Positions 1-11,917 of a stretch of 64,000 nt of DNA are shown here, piece by piece. A program made the position numbers and the translations under genes. This DNA comes from Heliocidaris erythrogramma (Eukaryota > Echinodermata > Echinoidea > Camarodonta > Echinometridae). The DNA is taken from contig CM046858.1 of NCBI GenBank assembly GCA_025617745.1, forward strand, positions 34,046,598 through 34,110,597, given 5' to 3'. Under the pieces are notes generated by a model that made no database searches, was not told where the DNA came from, and was given only the letters and a program-made list of their open reading frames with translations. Position 1 is the stretch's first letter; each line of letters begins with the position of its first letter.

Positions 1-279
1 AAGGCTAGCCGAAATTTCAGCCCATTTGCACATAGAAACAGTGGAAGTGCATCAGTGATAAAATAAATCCTTTAAAAATAATAAAAAGCTAGCCAACTTC
101 GGCTAAGGTGTCGAATTGAAAAGAGTATGTCTATTAAACACCATTTACGCTTTTTAAATTTACTGAGGACAATCAATCGATTTTATATGAATATTTCTAA
201 TCAATTAATTTCAAATAATCTTTGCTCCGCCTCACCGGCATGCATTGCGAGCGGATGAATTACTTATGTGTGGCCTATA
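1..279. mobile_element. MITE-A, left copy (truncated by window edge)
   Basis: This is the right-hand part of a small inverted-repeat element whose full copy lies at 4227-4681. Window base 1 corresponds to base 4425 of that copy. The two agree closely except for a 22-bp block present only here, just before the terminal repeat. The end reads TGAATTACTTATGTGTGGCC followed by TATA and then passes directly into the first ~1 kb tandem unit. No coding sequence is seen. Confidence 0.8.
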
Positions 280-746
280 GAGTAGGTCAATTTTATAATC
301 TGAATAATTTCAGCCGTAAATGGTAGAGTTGCATCTACTGATAAAATTGATACCAATTTCTCATTATCTAATCAAGGGTAATGAGGACAGGCAAGTGAGA
401 ACGGTCCCAGTGACATCACTCACTATTGTCAATTTGCGTGCATGAAACTACGGTTGTCGTGTAGATGCGGGAGTGTGATTCTTTATAGTGAATACTGTTT
501 CCTTTGCACCCTGAATGAAGTGTCGGCCGATTGATGATGTTGAATGGCACCTGTTGGATCAAAATAGAGAATTTCAATTTTTTGTCTTTATCTTTTAAAA
601 ACAAAGAATATAAAAGAAAAGGCTGCATATTCACTTTTCCTTCATATTCTCGCAATTTATTTATAGTATTATTCAGTCTATAATAAGGATAGAAAGGGAG
701 ATTGGGACGTTTCACATAATTACCCATGGATGTTGTGTGTGAGTCT

Positions 747-782
<36 letters not shown>

Positions 783-3700
783 AGAGAGAAGAGAGAGAGA
801 TTTTAAAGAATGAGACTGCTCTGAAAAGAGATCGAGGAGAGCGAAACGAACCGGCTCGAACGAGAGGCGTGCTAAGCGTTTTGTAATGGTGATAGTTAAT
901 AAATTTAAATTTCCCTAGCTTAGTAAACGTCCGAGCAGAAAGTGAACCTGAATAACTTTGATCGACAGAAAATCCTAGCTCAGATTCTCAACCGACTGAC
1001 AACCCCCCCCCCCCCCCCCCCCCCAAATGTTGGAAATACAAGATACACGTTTTCCACATAGAAAGACGCGGGTATGAATCATTCCTTTGGTGTTTGGTGT
1101 TACCTGTCCAAAGCAAAGACAAATGCTGTATGTTTTTATTAAGGATGGCTCTCAACTTACCTCAAAATGATACTTTAAGCAGTTAAGCATCCAAAAAGAG
1201 TAATGTACATCAATTTAAACGCAACCCAGACCAACAAAAGCAGACGACATTTCCATAACAACGCTGAGCTAGGTTTCGCTATAGAGTAGGTCAAAATTTT
1301 ATAATCTGAATAATTTCAGCCGTAAATGGTAGAGTTGCATCTACTGATAAAATTGATACCAATTTCTCATTATCTAATCAAGGGTAATGAGGACAGGCAA
1401 GTGAGAACGGTCCCAGTGACATCACTCACTATTGTCAATTTGCGTGCATGAAACTATACGGTTGTCGTGTAGATGCGGGAGTGTGATTCTTTATAGTGAA
1501 TACTGTTTCCTTTGCACCCTGAATGAAGTGTCGGCCGATTGATGATGTTGAATGGCACCTGTTGGATCAAAATAGAGAATTTCAATTTTTGTCTTTATCT
1601 TTTAAAAACAAAGAATATAAAAGAAAAGGCTGCATATTCACTTTTCCTTCATATTCTCGCAATTTATTTGTAGTATTATTCAGTCTATAATAAGGATGGA
1701 AGGGGAGATTGGGGACGTTTCACATAATTACCCATGGATGTTGTGTGTGAGTCTGAGGGGGGGGGGGGGTGGCAGAGAGAGAGAGAGAGAGAGAGATTTT
1801 AAAGAATGAGACTGCTCTGAAAAGAGATCGAGGAGAGCGAAACGAACCGGCTCGAACGAGAGGCGTGCTAAGCGTTTTGTAATGGTGATAGTTAATAAAT
1901 TTAAATTTCCCTATCTTAGTAAACGTCCGAGGCAGAAAGTGAACCTGAATAACTTTGATCGACAGAAAATCCTAGCTCAGATTCTCAACCGACTGACAAC
2001 CCCCCCCCCCCCCCCCCAAATGTTGGAAATACAAGATACACGTTTTCCACATAGAAAGACGCGGGTATGAATCATTCCTTTGGTGTTTGGTGTTACCTGT
2101 CCAAAGCAAAGACAAATGCTGTATGTTTTTATTAAGGATGGCTCTCAACTTACCTCAAAATGATACTTTAAGCAGTTAAGCATCCAAAAAGAGTAATGTA
2201 CATCAATTTAAACGCAACCCAGACCAACAAAAGCAGACGACATTTCCATAACAACGCTGAGCTAGGTTTCGCTATAGAGTAGGTCAAAATTTTATAATCT
2301 GAATAATTTCAGCCGTAAATGGTAGAGTTGCATCTACTGATAAAATTGATACCAATTTCTCATTATCTAATCAAGGGTAATGAGGACAGGCAAGTGAGAA
2401 CGGTCCCAGTGACATCACTCACTATTGTCAATTTGCGTGCATGAAACTATACGGTTGTCGTGTAGATGCGGGAGTGTGATTCTTTATAGTGAATACTGTT
2501 TCCTTTGCACCCTGAATGAAGTGTCGGCCGATTGATGATGTTGAATGGCACCTGTTGGATCAAAATAGAGAATTTCAATTTTTGTCTTTATCTTTTAAAA
2601 ACAAAGAATATAAAAAAAAGGCTGCATATTCACTTTTCCTTCATATTCTCGCAATTTATTTATAGTATTATTCAGTCTATAATAAGGATGGAAGGGGAGA
2701 TTGGGGACGTTTCACATAATTACCCATGGATGTTGTGTGTGAGTCTGAGGGGGGGGGGGGGGGGGGGGTGCAGAGAGAGAGAGAGAGAAAGATTTTAAAG
2801 AATGAGACTGCTCTGAAAGAGATCGAGAGAGCGAAACGAACCGGCTCGAACGAGAGGCGTGCTAAGCGTTTTGTAATGGTGATAGTTAATCAATTTAAAT
2901 TTCCCTATCTTAGTAAACGTCCGAGGCAGAAAGTGAACCTGAAAAACTTTGATCGACAGAAAATCCTAGCTCAGATTCTCAACCGACTGACAAACCCCCC
3001 CCCCCCCCCCCAAGTTTGGAAATACAAGATACACGTTTTCCACATAGAAAACGCGGTATGAATCATTCCTTTGGTGTTGGTGTTACCTGTCCAAAGCAAA
3101 GACAAATGCTGTATGTTTTTATTAAGGATGGCTCTCAACTTACCTCAAAATGATACTTTAAGCAGTTAAGCATCCAAAAAGAGTAATGTACATCAATTTA
3201 AACGCAACCCAGACCAACAAAAGCAGACGACATTTCCATAACAACGCTGAGCTAGGTTTCGCTATAGAGTAGGTCAAAATTTTATAATCTGAATAATTTC
3301 AGCCGTAAATGGTAGAGTTGCATCTACTGATAAAATTGATACCAATTTCTCATTATCTAATCAAGGGTAATGAGGACAGGCAAGTGAGAACGGTCCCAGT
3401 GACATCACTCACTATTGTCAATTTGCGTGCATGAAACTATACGGTTGTCGTGTAGATGCGGGAGTGTGATTCTTTATAGTGAATACTGTTTCCTTTGCAC
3501 CCTGAATGAAGTGTCGGCCGATTGATGATGTTGAATGGCACCTGTTGGATTAAAATAGAGAATTTCAATTTTTGTCTTTATCTTTTAAAAACAAAGAATA
3601 TAAAAGAAAAGGCTGCATATTCACTTTTCCTTCATATTCTCGCAATTTATTTATAGTATTATTCAGTCTATAATAAGGATGGAAGGGGAGATTGGGGACG

Positions 3701-4230
3701 TTTCACATAATTACCCATGGATGTTGTGGGGAGGCGAGGGGGGGGGGGGGTGGCAGAGAGAGAGAGAGAGAGAGAGATTTTAAAGAATGAGACTGCTCTG
3801 AAAAGAGATCGAGAGAGCGAAACGAACCGGCTCGAACGAGAGGCGTGCTAAGCGCTTTGTAATGGTGATAGTTAATAAATTTAAATTTCCTATCTTAGTA
3901 AACGTCCGAGGCAGAAAGAAACCTGAATAACTTTGATCGACAGAAAATCCTAGCTCAGATTCTCAACCGACTGACAACCCCCCCCCCCCCCCAAATGTTG
4001 GAAATACAAGATACACGTTTTCCACATAGAAAGACGCGGGTATGAATCATTCCTTTGGTGTTTGGTGTTACCTGTCCAAAGCAAAGACAAATGCTGTATG
4101 TTTTTATATCAAAATGATACTTTTAAGCAGTTAAGCATCCAAAAAGAGTAATGTACATCAATTTAAACGCAACCCAGACCAACAAAAGCAGACGACATTT
4201 CCATAACAACGCTGAGCTAGTTTCGCTATA
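280..4230. repeat. Tandem array of four ~1 kb units with poly-G and poly-C tracts
   Basis: Four direct copies meet head to tail at about 1283/1284, 2276/2277 and 3266/3267, giving units of roughly 1004, 993, 990 and 964 bp. They are nearly identical outside homopolymers. Each has, in order: an AT-rich 5' part, a TATAAAAG-like box (altered in the third unit), a G tract (33, 13, 20 and 13 nt), a (GA)n run, about 200 bp of mixed sequence and a C tract (22, 18, 18 and 15 nt). In units 2 and 3 the stretch before the C tract is an open frame with the string LSKRPRQKVNL; in units 1 and 4 indels or stops break it, so I do not call it a gene. I found no match to 5S rRNA, U-snRNA or histone genes. Confidence 0.9.
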
Positions 4231-4681
4231 GGGCTCACATAAGTAATTCACGGCCCCATTCACTCACGTGTTATAACGTAGGTTGTCTATAAATCATATT
4301 TTGAACACCCCTCGGTAGAAATCGTTTAAATTCACAGAATAGAAACAAAATATAAATATCTCTCAAATAAAGTACCTAATTTGGGCACTTTCCCGGCGTT
4401 AAAAAAAGATATTTAGGCTGAAACAAGGCTAGCCGAAATTTCAGCCCATTTGCACATAGAAACAGTGGAAGTGCATCAGTGATAAAATAAATCCTTTAAA
4501 AATAATAAAAAGCTAGCCAACTTCGGCTAAGGTGTCAAATTGAAAAGAGTATGTCTATTAAACACCATTTACGCTTTTTAAATTTACTGAGGACAATCAA
4601 TCGATTTTATATGAATATTTTCAAATCAATTAATTTCAAATAATCATTGCGAGCGGATGAATTACTTATGTGTGGCCTATA
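4227..4681. mobile_element. MITE-A, right copy (complete, 455 bp)
   Basis: The left end is TATAGGGCTCACATAAGTAA and the right end, read in reverse, is TATAGGCCACACATAAGTAA. The inverted repeat covers 24 bp with two mismatches. TATA at both ends is compatible with a TA or TATA target duplication, as in Tc1/mariner-type MITEs. The left flank is the end of tandem unit 4, and the insertion point is exactly the unit junction (cgc|tatagag) seen intact between units. The right flank is unrelated intronic sequence. It has no open frame, so it would be non-autonomous. Confidence 0.8.
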
Positions 4682-5612
4682 TCTTTTCGATCAAGGCTCT
4701 TACCGCCCTCTACATCAAAATAAGGATTGCTTTTAGAATTAACTGACTATTCGTGTACTTGTACTACCTGGACTAATAATTCATTACTTATATACAAAAT
4801 GTATTTCCTTCAAGAATGTTGCTGACGCTGTTGCAGTGTTGGGTTATCGATCCCCCTGTGTTAGGATATCGCTACTGATGGGTATATTGAACAATTGGTG
4901 TGATTTCAGGGGCCTGTAACAAAAAGCGATACAATCAATGTTTCGATTGTAACTCTTCAGTGCATGGATTGCCATAGACTTACGATTGATATCAACCGTA
5001 AGATTAATTTAACTCTTGATGATACAGGCCTCAGTTTTATTTTCTATTTTTTGCTTTCGGGGGGGGGGGGGGGAGGGATGGGAGAACAGACTACATTTTT
5101 TCTCTCAAATACTATTCTTTGATCATCGTGTACATGGACAAAATCTTAAAAAAAATGAAAATGTACTTTCTTTTATTACGGCAATCTATTTTTTAAGCCA
5201 AATATGAATGTATAATGCATCAAGTTTTCTTTGAATGATATCATAATTATGTAAAAAAAGAATTATGAATGATTTGTACAATATGTATTTGATTTGAGAG
5301 AAAATAATAAAACACATCTTTAAATATATATATATAACCAAGGAACTCGAGAGAAGTTAAATCTAAACTTTTTTGTTTGATCAATGCTATCCGTTTTCTG
5401 TGAAGTCTCTTTATTCACTGTAGATCAAATAAGGATTGCTGTTAGAATCAACTGAATACTTGACGTGTACTTTTACTATTTAGACTAATAATTCATTAGT
5501 TGCAAAATATTTTTTTCTTTCTTCAAGAATGTTGCTAATGCCATTGCAGTGATGTGTTATCCCCCCCCCCCCCCTGTATTATTATATCTGTACAGATGGT
5601 TATGTTGACCAG
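4682..5612 (+). repeat. Duplicated LRR-gene intron sequence
   Basis: Bases ~4715-4905 and ~5425-5612 are diverged direct copies, sharing for example ATAAGGATTGC, GACTAATAATTCATTA and TTCAAGAATGTTGCT. The second copy leads into the LRR exon at 5613. In the first copy the exon is gone and the sequence passes into unrelated DNA after acaattgg. Between them are a G tract at ~5059-5072 and AT-rich DNA with no gene. A C tract interrupts the second copy at ~5561-5574. Confidence 0.65.
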
Positions 5613-5759
5613 TTGGTCAATATAACCATCGCAACATGCGAAGGAATGAGAATACCAATTGCGATCCTCGCAGTCTATATCAGTGAGCTTATGGACCATA
5701 AGTCTATGTATCTGTATAAGAGTTATCTAATATTATCATTGATGACATCGTCTGCAAAG
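5613..5759 (+). CDS. Divergent LRR-type exon (internal, phase 0)
   Basis: An open 49-codon block is preceded by an AG acceptor (gaccag) and followed by the donor GTACTA. It ends in MTSSAK, matching the MASSAK end of the clear LRR exons at 16155, 24127 and 26032. Internally it keeps the spacing of an ILAVYISELMD segment, like the LAQFICKMP segment of those exons, followed by a LxLY strand. The downstream intron also resembles that after 16334. It is therefore an old member of the same tandemly duplicated exon family. The acceptor lacks a strong pyrimidine tract and one C tract disrupts the intron upstream, so it may no longer be spliced. I infer homology from the pattern, not from a database search. 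Confidence 0.6.
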
Positions 5760-7263
5760 GTACTATCAAACTATCTGTTGTTTTTACAATGGAGAAGAAG
5801 TCACGTCTTATTATTAAATATAAAGCAGTTATTATATCTGCCCGGTTTATTATTCCTCTAGGACGATTCAGATAAAGTAAGCTAACATTTTGTGTAAAAG
5901 AATTAGTATACCTAGCCAGCATAGATTCTCAATAGATTGTTTGATCTTATCATATCCATATCATGGTTATTCATTGTGCATTGCTAATGATACTTCAAAC
6001 TTATGGAAATAGATAGCTTAGTATATTGCCGCTTCTATCTCTTTAATTCTGTATCCTTTGTACATCACACTGTTCATTGTCTATTTGTCTACTGAATATT
6101 ATACAGAAGATGCAAAAACAAGGTTTTTTTATATGAATGATTAGTGACTACCCCTTTAATATCAATATTATCGCCTAGTGAAAACACGATAGCGTTTACC
6201 TAAATTTGCCGCAAATATTTATCCCTATACTCGTCAAAAAGGAGTTAGACTAAACGCCCTTTTGGCTCTTAACGGACGATTGATGAAAGCTTCACCAAAT
6301 GTCATTTGTCTTTTTCACGTTTAAGCGAATATGACATGTAATATTATTTTCCTCAATTAGTCAGCAGTCATCCAGTACTGTAGTAAAGATAAAGTTGTGA
6401 GAGTTTTGTTTTACATTCCAATATACTATAGTATACATGATGATGTGTACATGATTGTATAAAACAGGAGGCCGACAGGCTTTCGGGGGGTAGTTAAAAA
6501 GCAGACAATACGTATAATAAGTTTCAGTAATGTCCTTCCTGACAGTTTTTGCCTATATCTCGATGGAGTTTAGGATTAGCAATATTCTTGTTCCCCATCA
6601 TTGCGTAACCCTTTTCCTCTAGAAAATATAATTTAAGCAGTCGCAACGACTCTCTTGTGGTAGAATCAAGCCCCTTCCCCCCGCCCCGTCCACAACTTCA
6701 ACAGTTAATATCAAAATTATCGCCCGATGAGAGCACGCTACCTGTATCACTTAAACTTAACGCACTTGTGGCTCCGTAGTTACGTCTTATGTTATGGAAA
6801 CTTCACGAAATCTCTTTATCATCTGTATGTCGTTTTCACTTTTAATAGCATTACGCTTCATCAGAATATTTCCTATAGGTTACTATTCTGCTGTTACCCA
6901 AGCCAAAGTACATGTAGTTACTAACCTAATACTTAGTGAAAATAAATGTATTTCACCGCAGTACATTTGAATATTGTCCGCTGACACCTTATCAACAGTC
7001 AGCCTAGAAGTAATCAAGTATATACAGTAGATAATTGCAATAGTTATTTACGTATTTATTTACATCATTTTACATCATTGTCCTAACTAACGGGTCATTA
7101 TACATTAAAAACATTTTAAACAGAACAGAATGTACAACAAATATGCACATTATAATGTAATGCATCAACATATTTTACTGTCGCGTCAGTGAGGCAGGGA
7201 GGTATAGGATGGACAAGGAAATCTCCTCATACTTCCCTCCCCTTCTTTTCAGTCCCTCTCTAT
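5760..7263 (+). repeat. LRR-gene intron, copy of a recurrent intronic block
   Basis: No coding sequence is supported. Segments recur in other introns of this locus. 5930-6080 matches ~21230-21370 (ATTGTTTGATC, TGCATTGC, AATGATACTT). 6650-7000 matches ~13860-13960 and ~19430-19690, sharing GTGGTAGAATCAAG, the stretch ATCGCCC(A/G)ATGAGAGCAC and TATCAACAGTC. 7205-7263 matches 16585-16625. These are remnants of ancient tandem duplication of exon plus intron. Confidence 0.6.
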
Positions 7264-7287
7264 CAGGGATGTCGATCCGTATTCACG

Positions 7288-7322
<35 letters not shown>

Positions 7323-7826
7323 GGCGAGGGAGCGAAGCCAGTGGCGTATCTAGGGATTATGGCGCCCGAGGCAAACAATCAAGTTACGCACACCCCCAGT
7401 GCCCAAACTTATCTACGTTATTGTACAAGCGAGGGCGCAAAACGACCGAGCGGCAAATTTTTCAATTATTAACTCTAAAAACGCAATTTTGGGGGAATTT
7501 TACTCAGGAAATTTTGCAATTGAGAGGTAGACAAGCTCGAATTTTATACATTGATAAGCGGTTTTCTATTCACTCACTTCTACAATGGGGAGCAAAACTA
7601 ACGAAAACCCTATAGGCTTGAGATACTGAAAGAGTCGAGAAATTCAGCAAGGCTACCTGAAGTTGAGGTTTTTTTTTCAAAACTTGTAGCTTTGTACACT
7701 TGTAGTTTTATACACTTTACCCTATATTTGGGGAGCAAAGGGGGGGGGGGAGCAAAAAAGGGCACTTTGGGTGAAAAAGTGGCATCTAGAAGGGGTGAAC
7801 ATGAAGAGAAAAGGGACCTTGTGACA

Positions 7827-8599
7827 CTTCTTGTAAGTGCCCCCTTTTGCCTATATTTCCAACTGTGTGTTTTTTACGAAAAGAGCCATATATAACTTAA
7901 AAGAATCGGTGCAGCCTTACAGGTACCCATATTACTACAACTACAGAGTAAGTGAGTGGAGCTGAAGGCAAATGGGGTACAATGCCCACCCCCTCCCCCA
8001 GCAAAGGGACAAAAGGGACATGGTGATATTGGTATAACCCTATACAGTCTAATTAATTTAGTCATTATCAAACATCACCTTTTTCCTTTTTATTGTGGTT
8101 CTGGTCATTACTTCAGCTTCCCTAATTCAGCAGTTGTGTGTAGGCCCTAATGGTCTAATGATTCATGTGCGAGCGAGCAAAGCGAGCGAGGAAAAATTTT
8201 CAGACTTTTTTTCTCATGCTGAAGTCCTTACAGGATATAATGAAAAATGAAACGGACAACAGCAAGTTCATTTGGGGAATGTTGTATGATCTTTGTACAT
8301 TAATCCTGCCGTTTTCTTTAGGATTACGCCGATATACTTTATGCAATCATTTTTTACAAAATATTGCCCTTACTTGGTGTAAATTATTGTCACATTCGAG
8401 CGAGCAGAATGTGAAATCCTTTGCTGGGGGAGGGGGTGGGCATTGTACCCCTTTTGCCTCCAGCTCCACTCCCTTACTCTGTAGTTGTAGTAATATGGGT
8501 ACTTGTAAGGCTGCACCGATTCTTTGAAGCTAGATAAGGCTCTTTTTGTAAAAAAACAACCAGTTGGAAATATAGGCAAAAAGGGGCACTTACAAGAAG
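7827..8599. repeat. Inverted repeat within hAT-like element Y
   Basis: The left arm (7827-8007) is the reverse complement of the right arm (8418-8599) with a few differences; a 410-bp spacer separates them. Landmarks are CTTGTAAGTGCCCC... on the left and ...GGGGCACTTACAAGAAG on the right. A transcript through this region could fold into a ~180-bp stem. Confidence 0.8.
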
Positions 8600-9260
8600 A
8601 GGAAAGGTATCTTATCAGAGGTTGAAAAGGGCACTTATAGGAGGTAAAAGGGGCACTTATGAGAGGAGGAGAAAGGCACATATTACAGAGGAAAAGGGGT
8701 ACCTATCAGAAGTAAAAATGCACTTTAATATTAAAGGAGAAAAGGGGCATATATTATAAAAAAGGGGCAATATCTAGATACGAAAAATGAGGAGCATTTA
8801 TCAGAAGAACTTATTAGAGAAACAAGGGTGGCAATTATTCGAATTGAAAGGGGGTACTTATCAGAAGCAAAAGGGGGCACTCATCAGAAGTAAAGAAGGG
8901 GCACTTATTAGAAGGGAAAAGGGGCACCTATCAGATGAGTAAAAATGCACTTATCAAAGGAGAAAGGGGGGCAATATTTAGATTCGAAAAGGGGCACTTA
9001 TCAGAAGGAGAAAAGAATACTTATTAGGGAGATAAGGTGACAATTATCAGATTTGAAAATGGGCACTTTTCAGGAGGCGGAAAGAACACTTATTAGAGAT
9101 TAGGTGGTAATTATCAGATTTGAAAAGGAGCCCTTTTCAGAAAGCGAAAAGGTCACTTATAAAGATAAACTGGCAATTATCTGATATGAAAATGTGCACT
9201 TTTCAGTATGAGAAAAAAAGGCACTTATCAGAAGGGGAAAGGGCACTTAGTAGAAAGGAA
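8570..9260. repeat. Minisatellite, consensus near aaaaggggcacttatcagaag
   Basis: About 20 degenerate copies of a ~25-40-bp unit carry GGGGCACTTATCAGAAG. Units vary in length and drift in sequence. The repeat is internal to hAT-like element Y; related gggcactt and cacttatcag motifs reappear around 43100-43260, beside the LINE at 41287. Confidence 0.8.
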
Positions 9261-10036
9261 AAGGAAATAAAAAGGGTACTTGAAAAAGTGGGGGGGGGGG
9301 GGGGCACTGTGCCCCCTCCCCCGGGCGCACCGCCCCTGTGGAGGCGCAATTTTTAGCAGGAGTCATATGAAACTTACATGACATAGCGAGCAAAGCAATT
9401 ACATCTTTATTTTTTTCTTCTTCAAATTTTGAACTCTTTAAGCTATTTAAGAACTATATACTCTATAGGCGCGAAATTACGAGATCGTGAAAGAAAGTAA
9501 TTATGCGAGGGAGCAAAGCGACCGAGCTGTGGAAAATTTTCGCATTTCAAACCTTCAAAAACTAGATTTCTAGTGCATTTACCCTGCGGATTTTGGGGCG
9601 CATAAGGTAAGGATTATGATATTTCTTAATTTCCCATTTTTTGTTCTCTCCTTTGCGTGTTTTGCACCCCCTCCAAATGCCGCCTGGGACGTGCCCCCCG
9701 CCCCCTAATTACGCCGCTGAGCGAAGCGACCGAGGGAGGGGCGTGTGGGAGGGGGTATCCACCTCCCACACCAGGGACCTTTTCAAAAATCTGTCTATAA
9801 AACTTGCATAAAGCATCCCAAAATGGTTAATAAACAGAAGAAATGCCCGGATCTGCATGCGCTAATGGACGGAACCCCTGGATTGAAAATAACAATGCGA
9901 GCGAACGAATTTTCTTCGATATTTTCGCATCGAAATTATGGCATTTCTTATTTCCTTACTTCTAAATCATCAGAGAATGTGATGGTATTTTAAGATCAAA
10001 GATAATGAGTTTTGATAATCATTAGTTTTAAGTTAA

Positions 10037-10331
10037 AAGGATACGCCACCAGGCGCCCGTGGGGAAAGTCAGGATTGCGTAAGCCCCATTCACTCGTACA
10101 CAAAGTTTGTGCGTCGAACGCGTCCGTTGGACTAAGTGGGATTATATTTCGACTGCACGAAGTCGACCGAATCTCGCACGAGACCTCGAACTGAGGCGGA
10201 GGGTACATGTTGTGCGACGACGACCAGTCTGTCCGAGGTTTGCGCCCCGCGGGGCAACGGCATGATCAGGTAACGATCACGGTGCCCTCTCGCGGCATTA
10301 AAACGTCCACAATCTGCGGTTAAGTATCCCT
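10037..10331. mobile_element. TTAA-type MITE, family T1, copy 1 (295 bp)
   Basis: TTAA flanks both ends. The left terminus AAGGATACGCC and reversed right terminus AGGGATACTTAACC form a short inverted repeat. The body is nearly identical to the copy at 14299-14589. TTAA target sites with AGGG-like ends fit piggyBac or Kolobok-type mobilisation; the superfamily is inferred. It lies inside hAT-like element X. Confidence 0.75.
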
Positions 10332-10489
10332 TTAATGTATCATAATTCTTAGTTTTTTATCCAAAAATATTGAGGGGGATGATAATACAGGCCATCCCTC
10401 CACCTCATTTTTTTTTTTTTTTTTTTTTTGGGGGGGGGGGGGGGGGAGGCGGGATATATACCCCCATCCCCCCGGGATCGACACCCATG

Positions 10490-11917
10490 CTCTATATCTT
10501 TCTCAACATGGGGCTGGGTGACCATGGACCTCCTCCCCGATCTGATGCTAGCCAAAACAACATGCACAACGACCATTAGCGGAAAACAAATGACCTAATT
10601 TTAAGAAATTGGGATTTTGGAGTGTCTCGGTAATCGTTTTTCAAACAAAATACGGTCACATCTTTCTAGTACTGTAACAATGTTAACCTAATCCAGTTAA
10701 TATTTTTTTCGTACAATGGAAGAGTAGTCACTTCTAATCCTAAAACAGTTAATTTGACCACCAAGTTCATTAAACCGCTTGGATTGGACAAGGCAGGAAA
10801 AGAAATTATTATTTGTAGAACTATAAAAACTTGGCGAATTTTGGCATGAAAATAAAGCTAGCGATGCATGAATGCTAAATAGATTGTTTGATCGTATCGC
10901 AGCCGTATCACACCTCGTAATAAGTATAGGGTTATGGAAGCTTTGATATCAACCTAATAAAATTCTTTTTAGGGGGTTACAACGGAGGAGCAGTCACTAG
11001 TTATGGTTATAAAGAAGTTAATTTCACTGCCCATTTTATTACGCCGGCTAGGACGAGGCAGGTAAACAAAGTTAACTTCTTTATGACAACGAATATGTTT
11101 AGAGTGTTGAAAACTGTTTTCCGTGCTAATTAATCAAATAGGATTAATTTCAAAATGTTTTAGCTGGCTCACATTTTTTAAATAAGGCTATCAGTTAAAG
11201 TATGTTGATTTTCATATTTATTTGGCTTAATAAGGTCTCAATCTCAAAGAGTGGTCTCGGTCTCGAAAGGAAAAGTCTCGGTCTCTAGAGATCTCGGTCT
11301 CAGTCTCGGTCCTTAAGGTCTCGACAACAACACTGGTCTCCATAAATTCTCCTGTTATCCTGCAATTTCTGGATAATGAAATTCAAATGTAACTTACTAG
11401 TATTTGATTTTCTCCAGTGAATAGCATCTAGGTATTTTTTGTACGTTACTAGCTATGATTATAAAGAAGTTAATTTCACTGCCCATTTTATTACGCCGTT
11501 AGGACGAGGCAGGTAAACAGAGTTAACTTCTTTATGTCAACGAATATGTTTAGAGTGATGAAAACAGAACTGTATTCCGTGTTAATTAATCAAATAGGAG
11601 TAGTTGGAAGATGTTTTAACTAGCTCATATTTTCAATAAGGCTATCAGTTAGAGTTTGTTGGTTTTCATGTTCATATAGCTTAATAAGGTCGCAGTCTCG
11701 AAGAGGTGGTCTCGGTCTCGAAAGGAAAAGTCTCGGTCTCGGTCTCGGTCCTTAAGGTCTCGACAACAACACTGGTCTCCATAAATTCTCCTGTTATCCT
11801 GCAATTTCTGGATAATGAAATTCAGATGTTACTAGTATTTGTGTATGTGTGTCGTCAATAACCCGTTTGTAATTATCTTTTAGGCTCTTGAAACATGGAT
11901 TTCAAGCTCCATCGTGA
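10490..11917 (+). repeat. LRR-gene intron with ~460-bp tandem duplication
   Basis: 10975-11420 and 11440-11850 are direct copies, sharing CACTAGTTATGG (first base differs in copy 2), AAGAAGTTAATTTCACTGCC and a run of ggtctcggtctcg hexamers. The same block recurs at 18249-18380 and 18545-18660. 10890-10945 is a diverged relative of the segment following the splice sites at 22863, 24754 and 26669 (cacctcgtaataagta). No open exon was found. Confidence 0.65.

Larger units (their letters stand above)
7339..9719. mobile_element. hAT-like element, family Y (2.4 kb, non-autonomous)
   Basis: The termini are CAGTGGCGTATCTAGG on the left and, in reverse, CAGCGGCGTAATTAGG on the right. Both flanks are exactly AGCGAAGC (7331-7338 and 9720-9727), an 8-bp target duplication typical of the hAT superfamily. 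The interior holds a 180-bp inverted repeat and a gggcacttatcagaag minisatellite; no transposase frame is visible. Fragments with the same kind of end occur at ~55640, 56143-56906 and 19690. Confidence 0.85.
7264..10489. mobile_element. hAT-like element, family X, with nested insertions
   Basis: The left end is CAGGGATGTCGATCC and the right end, in reverse, is CATGGGTGTCGATCCC. The flanks CTCTCTAT and CTCTATAT differ at one of eight positions, consistent with the 8-bp target duplication of hAT transposons. Joining the flanks recreates a sequence close to the uninterrupted paralogous intron at ~16590-16665 (ctttctcaacttggggcc), which independently supports both boundaries. It contains element Y (7339-9719) and a TTAA MITE (10037-10331). 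Without those only about 540 bp belongs to it, including G tracts at ~7291-7320 and ~10430-10446. It encodes no transposase. A second family member is at 54478-55704. Confidence 0.75.

Noticed and set aside
1140..1170. acttacct string resembling the 5' end of U1 snRNA in the tandem units
   Set aside because: Only 8 bases match; no following U1 sequence or snRNA promoter element was seen.
1..4681. CRISPR-like or LTR-retrotransposon interpretation of the direct repeats
   Set aside because: Units are ~1 kb and contiguous without spacers; the flanking copies have inverted ends, not TG...CA LTR ends, and no primer-binding site or gag-pol is present.
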